Below are positions 10,997 through 20,116 of a stretch of DNA of 64,000 bases, in pieces. The stretch is from Nageia nagi (taxonomy: Eukaryota > Pinophyta). The DNA lies in the NCBI GenBank assembly GCA_050084985.1, contig JBITNC010000001.1, positions 92,566,001 through 92,630,000 of the forward strand, given 5' to 3'. Both the position numbers and the translations under genes were made by a program. The notes beneath the pieces were generated by a model that saw only the letters and a program-made list of their open reading frames with translations, was not told the DNA's origin and made no database searches. Each line of letters starts with the position of its first letter. Positions within the stretch are counted from its first letter, which is position 1.

Positions 10997-13900
10997 TCAA
11001 TTCTGTATACTCAAGAGTTGTTGAACCTTACTCCAGTCTGCAGGGATCCCAGAAAAATCCTTTAGCCTTGCATGGGCTAAATCTGTAGTGTTCAAAATTT
11101 CATAAGACACATGAGCATATTTTCTTAATAATTGCTGAATGTGAAAGCTGTCATCTGCCAAAGAATCAAAGAATTTTATCAAATTGTTTTCATCAAATGA
11201 AACCAAGAGCATATCAATGTCATTAGTGCTTTGAATCCTGCTCTGTAGACCACTCAAAAACTTAGCTTCAGGGACAAGTGAGCCGTTGCTTCTCCATAAC
11301 TCTAGGATTTTGGATGCATTTATTCCCTAAATCTTTGACTTCATGCTTTCCATTTCTTATGTTCGGTGTGGGATATTACTCTTGATCTCCTAACAAACCC
11401 ATTTCCCCCTTACTGGGTAGTCAATTGCTAACATGAGCTCCACTCGATCACCAATATTATAAGACTATAGCTTTTCATTCGAGAGGTCATTCAGCATCTT
11501 ATTTGCTTGCTTGGCCTATTTTGAGATGGGATTCAAAATATTCTCACATCTGGTGACCTCAACCTCAAGCCTTTTGAGCTCTAATAAACATGATTCTACA
11601 TGGTCTCTCAGATGAATCAAATCTTTGATTTCCTATGCCCTCAGCTCCTAAAATCTTTTCTTAATATTTAACAAAAAGGATTTGTCTACCTTATTCACAT
11701 TCAAACTTGATTGGAGTTGCACTATGTTGGCATTCAAACCGCTAATCTTCGCTACTATGGCCACTATCTCAGCATCTCTCTAAGATATGATGGTATCTTT
11801 CTGGCTCAAAGTGTCTGCTGTAGGAGTTGCTGCTAAACTAGCCTTCAAAATTGATATATTATTTGCAGCAGCTTTCAATTTTAATTTTGAGTGTCTAACT
11901 GCTGCTTCATAGCTTCATGGGCCTTTTGCAACTTATTGTACTTGACCTCCAATTTTGTCAGCTCTGATATGTTGAGGTCTACTGCAGTTTGCAAGAGCTC
12001 ATTTTTATCACTTCGGGATATGCTTCGTGTGTCAATTTTTACCTGAGTGTTCATAGAGGAGAGATCACTTTTCCCTTCTTGGGGGTCTTGGGCAATCACC
12101 ATTTCAAGCACCTTATGCTTTGGATCCACTGAAGTCCAGAGCCTTACCAAATTATCCAAAACTAGGAGCTTCTTAACCTGCTTCTGCATCCATGTATCTC
12201 ATCCCTATTTCATCTATTAGTACTACTGCATAATGCTATCCATAGATACTTGTTTCCCTAATATCATAATGAATGGAGATCTGGTGCTCAACTCTTGAGA
12301 GGAGGAGGCCACGATCTATTGTGCTGGTGTCACGAGGCTAGCTTGACTAGGCTTAGGGACACTACTATCAGATGGATTCATGGCAAGAAGTGCTGGAATA
12401 GATGAAGGAGGGGATGAAGGAGGTGGAGATGGTGAAGGTGAAGATGGTATTGTAGTGATGCTAATGATGGGGGGAACTTGTGGGCTGGATGTAAGGGGAA
12501 GGGAGCTTTGCCATTGGATAGGTGGTGGTAGTGTTATGAGGGATTGAATGGGTGAAGCTGGAATGGTTGCTGGAATTTGTGAAAGTGAACTTGGAATGGA
12601 AATGGGTGCGGTAGAAATAGACAGAGCAGGAGTAAGAGAAACAAGGGAAGAGGGAGTAGAGAGTGTACTTTATGGAGTAGGGCTCCTTCTTCTTCTCTTT
12701 GGTGATGGTGAGAGTGGTGCCATCTCCTTTTGGGCTTTCCTTTTAACAGTATACACTCTCCCAGGCCTCCTTACTGCTATTTCTATGGAAACCTCCCTAG
12801 TTTCCCCCTCAAGTTGCTCCTCCTGAGCCAATGCTTGGGACCTTGCACGTCCCTGCTCTCCCTCCTCATCACTATCATCCGAACCTTCACTAGTAGGGAT
12901 GTCTATGGGATGTTCTATCCTCCACATCTCTTCAAATTTATCATCTAAATCAAAATCTAAAGGGGTATTCTGATTTCTGAACTCAATCTGATACTAGGTG
13001 AAGGCAGCTATTTTTTCTTCACTCCATCTCTGATCTATTAAGGCTTTCAAAGACTTTTTTGAGATGGAGTCTATTTTTGGGTCAAAATTTGCCTTTTTGC
13101 TATAAAAACCTAACCATAGTGGCAATAAATCTTTAGTAATCAAGGCAGTGGGCATTACCTTATCTTCATGTTCTAGGTTTCACCATTTAAGTAGCTTCGG
13201 CCTGGATTTAGCTCTAAAATTGAGGGGGTTGGGTTGGCCCCTCAACCTCTTACCAAAGATATCCTCCGGATCATATAGCAAATATTGACTAAGTTCTTTC
13301 AATTTTAAATTCAACAATTTACCTTTTAATTGTTCATTTTCTCCCCTACTTTGAAGCACCAAGTCATGCACTTTATGAGGAAGGGCATAAACTATCCTCT
13401 TCTTTACTGCAGCTCCATATTTATAATCTATATAATCCATTTGTCTGGTGTATTCCATGCTGAAAACCCAATCTGTTACATGGACCAGTAGTAAGAAAGG
13501 AGCCCTAGAATACCCATAAAGCTTGATGAAAGTCCCCTCCTCTATGAAGAACCAGTCCCTGGTCTCTCCATGTGGCATCTAGAGGTAAAGCTTAGAAGCT
13601 ATTGATAATCTTGGAACTACAGGGGTAAATAAACTCATTGCAGGAACCAAAAAGCTTTCTACAAAGAAGTAATAATCTGCTGAAGACCTCACCTCCTCAG
13701 TCCATTGGTCCACTGGCTTCTGAGACCCTCTTTCATTAGTCTGAACCAAGGTTAAATTCTTGAAAACATCAGCATTCTGATGAATCATCATCCAAATAAT
13801 GTGTGACACGTACAAAAAATGAAATCCCTCACTAATATTTTCTAACTATTCAGATATTCCATCTGAAAGGGCAATGGCCTAGTCATACATTGTAGGAGAG

Positions 13901-14490
13901 TTTAAATGGGAAATTTGGTATGCAATAGCTAATTTTGATGGCGAGACATACCTATCTATCTCTTCACCCACTGTTATGGCTAACATGGATAATAATAATT
14001 GCAGATGTGCAAAAAAATTGGAGAGTGGGAGCTCAGAACTGGGGAACTCCATAAACTTTATAGTCCTAGCTGCATTTTTATTTAGCCAGGCCATGATATT
14101 TGCTCTCAAATTGGAACTAGGTGTCATATACCAATCAATGTGCACAAGGGAACGCATAGGGGAGGGTGGATTAAAAGCCTTTGCTACTGAAATGGAATCC
14201 AAATTTAAGATAGTTCTACCTTGCAAGTCTCTGACTATCCTGGTTGTAGGATCAAATGCCCCCTTTATAACCTCTATCAACTTAGGACCAAGAAAGCATC
14301 TATGGGGAATGAAATACATGAGACTCGACCCCATTGGTGAATGTGCTATATGATTAAAATTGAAGTTTGTTCACTTACCTTCAACTGTGCCCTTGGGGTT
14401 CTTATTTCGGGTTGTAATTTTAGTATCCCACAATAATTCCATGGAATCCATTATTTTCCTTGCTATCTTCATCGATGATCCTGAGCTCAT
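10997..14490 (-). pseudogene. ORF3 of element B: long unidentified 3' ORF
   Basis: I do not recognise this protein. It starts at an ATG at 14490 (MSSGSS, shared with element A's stub) and runs in one frame to about 11881 with scattered stops; a frameshift follows before the C-terminal part ending at 10997. That is about 1160 codons. In order: a folded-looking region with GAFDPTTRIVRDLQGR (about residues 80-95), faintly like plant transposon or mobile-domain proteins; a region rich in aromatic residues; an acidic patch SEGSDDSDEEGEQ; a basic KRRRRS, a possible nuclear signal; a Ser/Pro-rich linker; a coiled-coil-like stretch around LEVKYNKLQKAHEAMK; and a conserved tail LVSFDENNLIKFFDSL ... 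LKDFSGIPADW. The tail is strongly conserved in A. C has a decayed counterpart. Confidence 0.75.
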
Positions 14491-14973
14491 TTCTATTTGC
14501 TTGTGCTATGCTTATCAACTCTTCTTGTCTCACTTCTATCACCCCTAACCAACACTTTGCTTTACTCAAATTCTTCTACTATATTCCACAGCTCCTAGCA
14601 ATGTGTAGTAGATACTAGTTTTGCAAATTTGTAAGCAAATACTTCTTATGAATTCTAGAATTTAGGTATTTTGGTGGGTAGTGCTCTTGGTCCTTTTATA
14701 GCTCCTTACATTGATTGATGCACAATCTCTTGGAACATGCACAATATCCTCATGGATGGTAGCATTAATAAATGATTTGATATTATGCACTCTTTTTAGG
14801 AACTCCAAGATTTGATTTTCTATACCCTTTTGGAAACTTCAATTCTATCGATGCAAAAGTACAACTACCACTAAGTTACTAATAAATAACTGACAACCAT
14901 AACGACAACTTGAAATAAATGCAAATGGCACACTATTTACAACATGTGTACAAAATCATATTTTTTCAAAAAA
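14491..14973 (-). promoter_or_regulatory. Integrase-ORF3 spacer of B with a TATA-like box
   Basis: This is non-coding between the integrase end and the ORF3 ATG. In the element's direction it holds GGAGCTATAAAAGGACC; the TATAAAAGG core is 14692-14700, about 200 bp upstream of the ORF3 start. The spacer is conserved in element A at about 19175-19617 (shared GTAAATAGTGTG and GAATTGAAGTTTC blocks), but A has CATTAAAAGACC at the TATA position. It could be an internal promoter for ORF3; that role is inferred. Confidence 0.45.
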
Positions 14974-15854
14974 TCACTGTCCCGCGCTTGCAGTCTTATA
15001 TCGCTTTGGGTGTTGTCCATTAACTGAAATCAGTAATTTGCACCCATTTAATTTTGTCAGCTCAAAGGTGTTTTTCCCAATGCATTTAGCTACTACATAG
15101 GGTCCAGACCACATGGATTCGAATTTTTTGTGTTTTCCTGATTTAGCTCTATCCTCATCCCATTTCAATACTAAATCTCCTTCTCTAAAAGTATCCAGAG
15201 TTGATTTTCGACCATCAAACCATCTTTTTACTATTTCATTTCTTCTCTAAAGGTCTTGATATGATTGATTCCGGAGCTCTTCTAGATGCAATAGTTCATT
15301 CATCCAAACCTCGAGAGGTTCAAAATCCTCACCATATTCCTGCAAAACTTTTAAAATCAAAAGCTCGAAATGACTTGGTAATACTGCCCTTTTACTGTAT
15401 ACCAATGTATATGGGCTGGTTTTAATGGCTGACTTGACTGTGATCCTATCTGCCCATAATGCCTAATTGAGCTTTTCGTGCCAAGTTTGGGGATTATCCT
15501 CCACTGTTCTATTGAGAATCTGAATCAAATTCTTGTTTGTGGACTCAGCCAAACCATTACCCTGGGGGTAATAGTTTGAGGAAGTTTTCCAATAGATACC
15601 TAATCTCATAGCAAAATCAATAACTTCAGCTCCTATGAATGCCAAACTGTTATCCAAAATTATTGTTTGAGGAACACCATACCTGGTAATTAATTTTTCT
15701 ACAAATCTCAAAATAGTCTTCTGATTTGCCTATTTTACGGCCTATGCTTCCGCCCATCTGGTAAAAAAGTTTGTAGCAGTAAGGATGAATTTGTGTCTGG
15801 AAGAGGAGTTTGGATTGATGACTCCGATAAAATCCAGCCCCCACTATTGGAAGG
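14974..15854 (-). pseudogene. Element B integrase, second part (core and C-terminus)
   Basis: This continues in frame from 21949 once element A and one copy of the target duplication are removed. It begins WGLDFIGV (first catalytic Asp), then ILDNSLAFIGAE (second Asp, with the usual Gly replaced by Ser), YYPQGNGLAESTNK (catalytic Glu) and, near the C-terminus, WSGPYVVAKCIGKNTFEL, the GPY module. It ends at KTASAGQ with a stop at 14971-14973. There is no chromodomain. A few stops occur (for example near 15470 and 15730). It once joined the cDNA to host DNA. Confidence 0.88.
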
Positions 15855-16039
15855 TGTAGATTCCTACATTGAAATTCTTGAAATAGGGTCCGGGGTATTC
15901 TAATTATTATCCTAAGTTCACCTAAATGTTCCCGGAGCCATTCCGGAATAAATAAACGGCCGGAGTCAGTGAATAAAGCCCTCCGGAATGAAAAGAAGAG
16001 GTCGCGGAGAAAAGATAGTCATATTTTGGCGAAGACCGA

Positions 16040-16735
16040 ATTCCGGAACAAAATGACGTCTGCAAGGAGTAACTTCGTATCCGGAGCCTTCGGGTAAAGC
16101 ATTCCGGAAAAATAAGAAGGTGACATCAGCAAGGATGGACGAGGTTCACAATTGCCAAGGACTCCGGAGTCCGGAGGAGATGACGCCAGCAAGTAGTGAC
16201 TTAGTAGCCGGAGCCATAAAGGAAAACATTCCGGAGGAAAGAAAGATGACGTCACAGGTGAAACGACGTTCGCATTTTGATGGAACCGGAGTCCGGAGAT
16301 GACGAGTCATCAAAGGTAACTAGAAGGCCCGGAATCTGTGCATGGAGCATTCCGGACATATGAAGGCGATGTCACAGGTAGAACAGTGTTCATATCTTGC
16401 AGGAAATCAGACTCCGGAAGCAATGAAGTCTACACCGTCTTATCCGGAAGGCGAAGCGTTCCGGAGGTCCGGAAATGACGTCACATGGAAAGGCAAAGTC
16501 TACATCCGGAAGGGAAACCGGAGCCCGGAACAGATGACATCAGCAAAAAGAAGATTAGTATCCGGAACCAGCGAGCGAGAAATTCCGGAGATTCAAAGGT
16601 GATGTCACAAGGAGATATAAAGTTTACAATCATAAAGCAAATCGGAGCCCGGAATGGATGACGTCATCAAGGAGTGACTTAGTGTCCGGAGCCAATGGAA
16701 TGAAGAATTCCGGAGACTTGAAGCTGACGTCAGGT
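16040..16735 (+). promoter_or_regulatory. Element A U3 array: TGACGTCA boxes and CCGG palindromes
   Basis: Six degenerate units of about 121 bp, each made of two half-units of about 62 bp. TGACGTCA-type boxes occur at 16054, 16121, 16181, 16247, 16300, 16370, 16476, 16535, 16600, 16659 and 16725; those at 16247, 16476, 16659 and 16725 are perfect. TCCGGA or ATTCCGGA alternates with them throughout. TGACG is the core bound by plant TGA-class bZIP factors (family knowledge). Stress- or auxin-responsive expression is a plausible inference. The 3' LTR holds the same array at 20302-20997. Confidence 0.8.
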
Positions 16736-17029
16736 GAAGGGGAAAAGATTAACATTTGGAATTAAGACCACGTCAAGAGGAAAACAGGCCCGCAACGAAA
16801 GATCAAAGAGTCAGGGTCGGAGAATTGAACATCCCGAGAGAGAGAGAGAGAAGTCTGCAAAATTCCAGAGCGCCATCATCAAGGGAATCGAATCATCAGC
16901 AATCTGCCCAATTTTGTAACAGTCGGCCAAGTGTCATATGTAGTTGATAGCAGTTCAAGAAGGCCGGAATCTTGCGGCCGTTTTTGTAAACGTTTCCGTT
17001 CTGTAACCTTGTAACTGTTGTTAATACAG

Positions 17030-17039
17030 TATAAATATA
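17030..17039 (+). promoter_or_regulatory. Element A 5' LTR TATA box
   Basis: TATAAATATA follows TTAATACAG and lies about 300 bp after the last TGACGTCA box. The identical copy in the 3' LTR is at 21292-21301. It is the best candidate for the core promoter that drives gag transcription. Confidence 0.7.
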
Positions 17040-17696
17040 TGAAAATAAAGAGAAACTGAGGTCGGAAGCCTAGTATTGCCCTTTTCATTTGTTCTCGAAG
17101 ACCTGTAGCTTCAGTCTGGTACTATGAAACCATCTTGACCTTTCTTGTCTAGCACTCGTAATTGTTATTCTTAATTTGGTTACATTGTGGCAGCTTAGCT
17201 TGTTTCCTGAGTAATAGTTGCGGGTTGCTAGTATAACTGTGTCTGCTACATGGTAGAGTAGAAGCTGGGGAGCTATTCAGAGAGTGAGGACTTGTTCTGT
17301 GGCTGCGACACTAGATTCAGGCCAAGGTTTCGCATACTGCGAAAGCCTGCGCTGAACTAGTGATCTACCCCTTTGCTTTCTCTCTCGTTACCCTATCCTT
17401 TTATCCCTTTCCTGTTACTCTATCCTTTTATCCCTTTCCTGTTACTCTCATCCTTTTGCTTACATTCCTCGCACCCTGTCCTTTTTATTTCCTCTCTTGT
17501 TACCCTTACTCTTTTGCTTTAATCTCTCGCACTCTGTTCTTTTTATCTCTTTCCAGTTACTTTTTCTCTACCCAATGGATAAGGAACCGGCCTTCTCCGG
17601 AGATCAGGCTGCGTCCTACAGCCTGTTCGTGAACTACTTTGGTTAAGATTGTTCCAGGCGCACATATTACACAATCTCAATCAACAGTATTTCTTT

Positions 17697-17715
17697 TTGG
17701 CACGCCCGGTGGGAC
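17697..17715 (+). other. Element A primer-binding site
   Basis: TTGGCACGCCCGGTGGGAC begins 10 bases after the LTR end. Decayed equivalents occupy the same position in B (minus strand, 29705-29723) and C (2751-2768). A second TGG-type phrase, TTGGCGACTCTGCTG, follows at 17728 and resembles another common plant PBS; the first site is preferred because it is nearer the LTR. Confidence 0.75.
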
Positions 17716-17832
17716 ACGAAGAAATTATTGGCGACTCTGCTGAAGCACCATCCATGGTATGTATTAAAGCAAATTATTTGTGAATATCATAGGTGCTTTG
17801 AACCTGTTATTCTCTTTTGCAATCTAGTGTTT

Positions 17833-19095
17833 ATGTGGACAAGATCTAAAACTAGAGCAGCAAAAGAAGAACCGGAATTTGGGAAGTTAGATACTCCTAG
17901 GAGAAAGACCCTGATCAAGTCCAAGTCTCTGAATAGTGTCGACTCCCTAAAATCCTCTATCAAGCCAGAACCACCCAATCTTCATACTAGAGATACCTTC
18001 CCTAGAATGGCTAATCCAGCTCAGAATATTTATCCGGAATGGGACAATGGAGTTCCTATAGCTCTGGCGGTATTACATGATATCCCAGCAAATGTTTTTA
18101 AAACCCTTCCGGAGTTTGATGCAACTTCAGAGAAAACGGCTTATGAGCACTGTGTGGATGTAGCCGGCCTAGCAAAGATTCACAATATTCAGCATGAAGA
18201 TGTTATGGTGAGATTACTGGCTCAATCTTTCAAAGGAAAGGTCCTGGATTGGTACAGGGGCCTTTCTAATGGATCCATCAGTACCTGGGCTCAACTGGCA
18301 GAGCCCTTTATCCTGGAGTTTAATGAACTAGGGGATCCCTTTTCTCTGCTCACTCAGTTCACGTCAATCAAAAGGTTTGAACAAGAGAACATCCCGGATT
18401 TTAACATTAGATTCCAGAAAACATGGACGAGAGTACCCATGCCAGTCAGGCCTCAGCAATTCCAAGCTTTGATGTATTATCTGAGAGCCTTTCCTCCGGA
18501 TCTCTCTCTGCAAATCCAAAATTCCGGAGTGAATACTTTCCCGGAGGTCTATAGACAAGCAGTATATGCTGAATCCTGTCTTATTGCAGTTGGTAAGTTG
18601 CCAAGCCGTATGCCTATGCCCTATTTTCCAATAACTACCCAACAGCAAATGTGGAGACCTCCGGTAATCAGTTCAGTTCCACCTCTGGCCCATTTTCCTG
18701 CTCCTGTTCAACCCTGGTCGTCAAATTTGCCAATTCCTAGAGCTCCCTTGGCCTTACCAGCTCCACATCAGCCTAATATGAACCAAGGAGTAGCATCGTC
18801 TACAGAAATTCAGGAACTCCGGAGTTTGTGTAGAAATATGGCAAACCAGATTACCTTGTTGACCAGACAAAACAATGCCAGAAGGTATCCCTACCCTGCT
18901 GTAGAGAAAGCTCAGCATGTGTTGAATGAGAACGTGGACCAAGCTTCCACTTCCGGGTCAGTTGTTGGTTTGTGTTTGGCTTGTAACGATGCTCACGAGC
19001 AAACAACCTGCCCTATTTTTCAATACCAAGAGTATCTGTCGAAGAGTGGGGGTATTCCGCCGCCCGGTGTAGCGGATGACAAAGCCGGAACGTGA
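17833..19095 (+). CDS. Element A Gag
   Basis: This is an intact ORF of 420 residues from the ATG at 17833 (MWTRSKTR); the open frame extends upstream without another ATG, and B's gag starts at the same place. The N-terminus is basic and Ser-rich. The capsid domain spans about residues 70-230, with NVFKTLPEFDA, GKVLDWYRGL and NIRFQKTW blocks. A Pro-rich region (about 260-320) follows. Near the C-terminus CLACNDAHEQTTC is an atypical zinc knuckle spaced CX2CX3HX4C, one residue shorter than the standard form. It should form the particle that packages element RNA. As the only large intact ORF in the window it is the most likely to be expressed. Confidence 0.92.
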   Translation: MWTRSKTRAAKEEPEFGKLDTPRRKTLIKSKSLNSVDSLKSSIKPEPPNLHTRDTFPRMANPAQNIYPEWDNGVPIALAVLHDIPANVFKTLPEFDATSEKTAYEHCVDVAGLAKIHNIQHEDVMVRLLAQSFKGKVLDWYRGLSNGSISTWAQLAEPFILEFNELGDPFSLLTQFTSIKRFEQENIPDFNIRFQKTWTRVPMPVRPQQFQALMYYLRAFPPDLSLQIQNSGVNTFPEVYRQAVYAESCLIAVGKLPSRMPMPYFPITTQQQMWRPPVISSVPPLAHFPAPVQPWSSNLPIPRAPLALPAPHQPNMNQGVASSTEIQELRSLCRNMANQITLLTRQNNARRYPYPAVEKAQHVLNENVDQASTSGSVVGLCLACNDAHEQTTCPIFQYQEYLSKSGGIPPPGVADDKAGT

Positions 19096-19617
19096 ACTTG
19101 CCGAATTCCATACCAGCGGACACAGAAGTTTTTCTGAAGCTCACCAGCGCGGGAAAGTGGTCGTTGGAAAGAAGGAATTTGATTTGTATACATATTGTAA
19201 ATAGTGTGATGTTACATTTATTTCGAGTGGTTGTGTCAGCGATTATTACTAGCGTAACGTAAATAGTAACGGCACCTTTTTTGCGCCGACAGAATTGAAG
19301 TTTCTAAAGGGGCACATGCAATCAAATCTTGAAGTTCCCGAGAAGATCGTGAAACGGCAAATCAGTTATTAATACAGCCACCGTGAGATGATCTCCCACG
19401 CTCGGAAGGATCGTGCATTCAAGTAAGCCATTAAAAGACCCAGAGCACGACCAACATGCCTATATGACTAGTGTTCATTGAAAGTGTTGGCTCACAAACT
19501 TACAAAGTTAGCAGCTATCGAGCATTGCCTGGAACTGTGAAATGAGCAAGAGAGTCTTTGTTTGAGGCGGAAGAAGAAATACAAGAAGGGTTGATAAAAA
19601 CAGAGCAGCGGACAAGA
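19096..19617 (+). other. Element A post-gag spacer with deletion junction
   Basis: From about 19175 this is homologous to B's integrase-ORF3 spacer (read on the minus strand from about 14950 to 14500). The junction of gag directly to that spacer marks the loss of the whole pol region. An AAAGGGGCAC purine run lies near 19307. No ORF is seen. Confidence 0.75.
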
Positions 19618-20022
19618 ATGAGTTCAGGTTCAGCGGCCAAGACTGTAAGGAAAGTATCAGATTCGATGGAGACCCTAAAAGCAGAAATTCAAGGGTTGAA
19701 CGCGTCCGGAATCCCAGAGTTATGGAGAAGCGACGGCACACTCGTCACAGAGGCTGATTTTTTGAGTAGTCTGCAGAATAAGATTCAGAATACGGATGAT
19801 GTTGATACACTCCTGGTGTCCTTCGATGAGACAAATTTTGTGAAATTCTTTGATTCTTTGGTTAATGGTGGCTTGTGCATACAGCAATTGCTGAGAAGAC
19901 ATGCCCATAGATCATATGAGGTGCTGAATCATACGGCCTTAGCGCAAGCAAGGCTGAAGGATTTTTCCGGGATCCCGGCGAATTGGAATAAAGTCCAGCA
20001 GATCCTGAATCTGCAGAGCTAA
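19618..20022 (+). CDS. Element A ORF3 stub (internally deleted)
   Basis: 134 residues from the ATG at 19618. The first residues, MSSGS and the following VRKVSDSME, match the start of B's ORF3. Then GLNASGIPELW and the rest match the last ~125 residues of B's ORF3, including LVSFDETNFVKFFDSL and LKDFSGIPANW. About 1000 codons are missing between them, yet the frame is kept. The junction lies in text alike at both ends (DSME in B's start, MESMK in B's tail), so a deletion through short homology is likely. The function of the tail is unknown. That both termini remain open suggests either recent origin or use. Confidence 0.85.
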   Translation: MSSGSAAKTVRKVSDSMETLKAEIQGLNASGIPELWRSDGTLVTEADFLSSLQNKIQNTDDVDTLLVSFDETNFVKFFDSLVNGGLCIQQLLRRHAHRSYEVLNHTALAQARLKDFSGIPANWNKVQQILNLQS

Positions 20023-20086
20023 AGGAATGCACAATTCTTTGATTCATGTAAATAACAGAATGGGTTCTAAATTCCTCTTCCATAAA

Positions 20087-20112
20087 GGCGAAATTTTCCC
20101 TCAGAAGTCGCC
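20087..20112 (+). other. Element A terminal hairpin next to the 3' LTR
   Basis: GGCGA, the 16-nt loop AATTTTCCCTCAGAAG and TCGCC end four bases before the 3' LTR start. No polypurine tract is present at this site. The counterpart in B has GGCAA and TTGCC, so the pairing is kept although both arms changed. Confidence 0.7.
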
Positions 20113-20116
20113 ACAA

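Larger units (their letters stand above)
15855..17686 (+). repeat. Element A 5' LTR
   Basis: It runs from TGTAGATTCC to AATCAACA, 1832 bp. U3 holds a six-unit regulatory array (about 16040-16735). A TATA box lies at 17030-17039. A pyrimidine-rich block with a repeated TATCCTTTTATCCCTTTCC phrase lies at about 17388-17440. Apparent short ORFs inside the LTR are identical in both LTRs and are not regarded as genes. Confidence 0.97.

Noticed and set aside
12548-12948. Plus-strand ORFs overlapping ORF3 of element B
   Set aside because: They are mirror images of the Ser/Pro-rich and acidic parts of ORF3 on the minus strand and have no independent support.
16019-17088. Several short ORFs on both strands inside the LTRs of element A
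   Set aside because: They are the same in both LTRs (one residue differs), lie in the U3 repeat array and promoter, and match no coding pattern.
17757-17828. Possible mini-intron before the gag ATG of element A (GTATGT to TGCAATCTAG)
   Set aside because: Splicing would join an upstream ATG out of frame with gag, and the gag ATG is intact without splicing.
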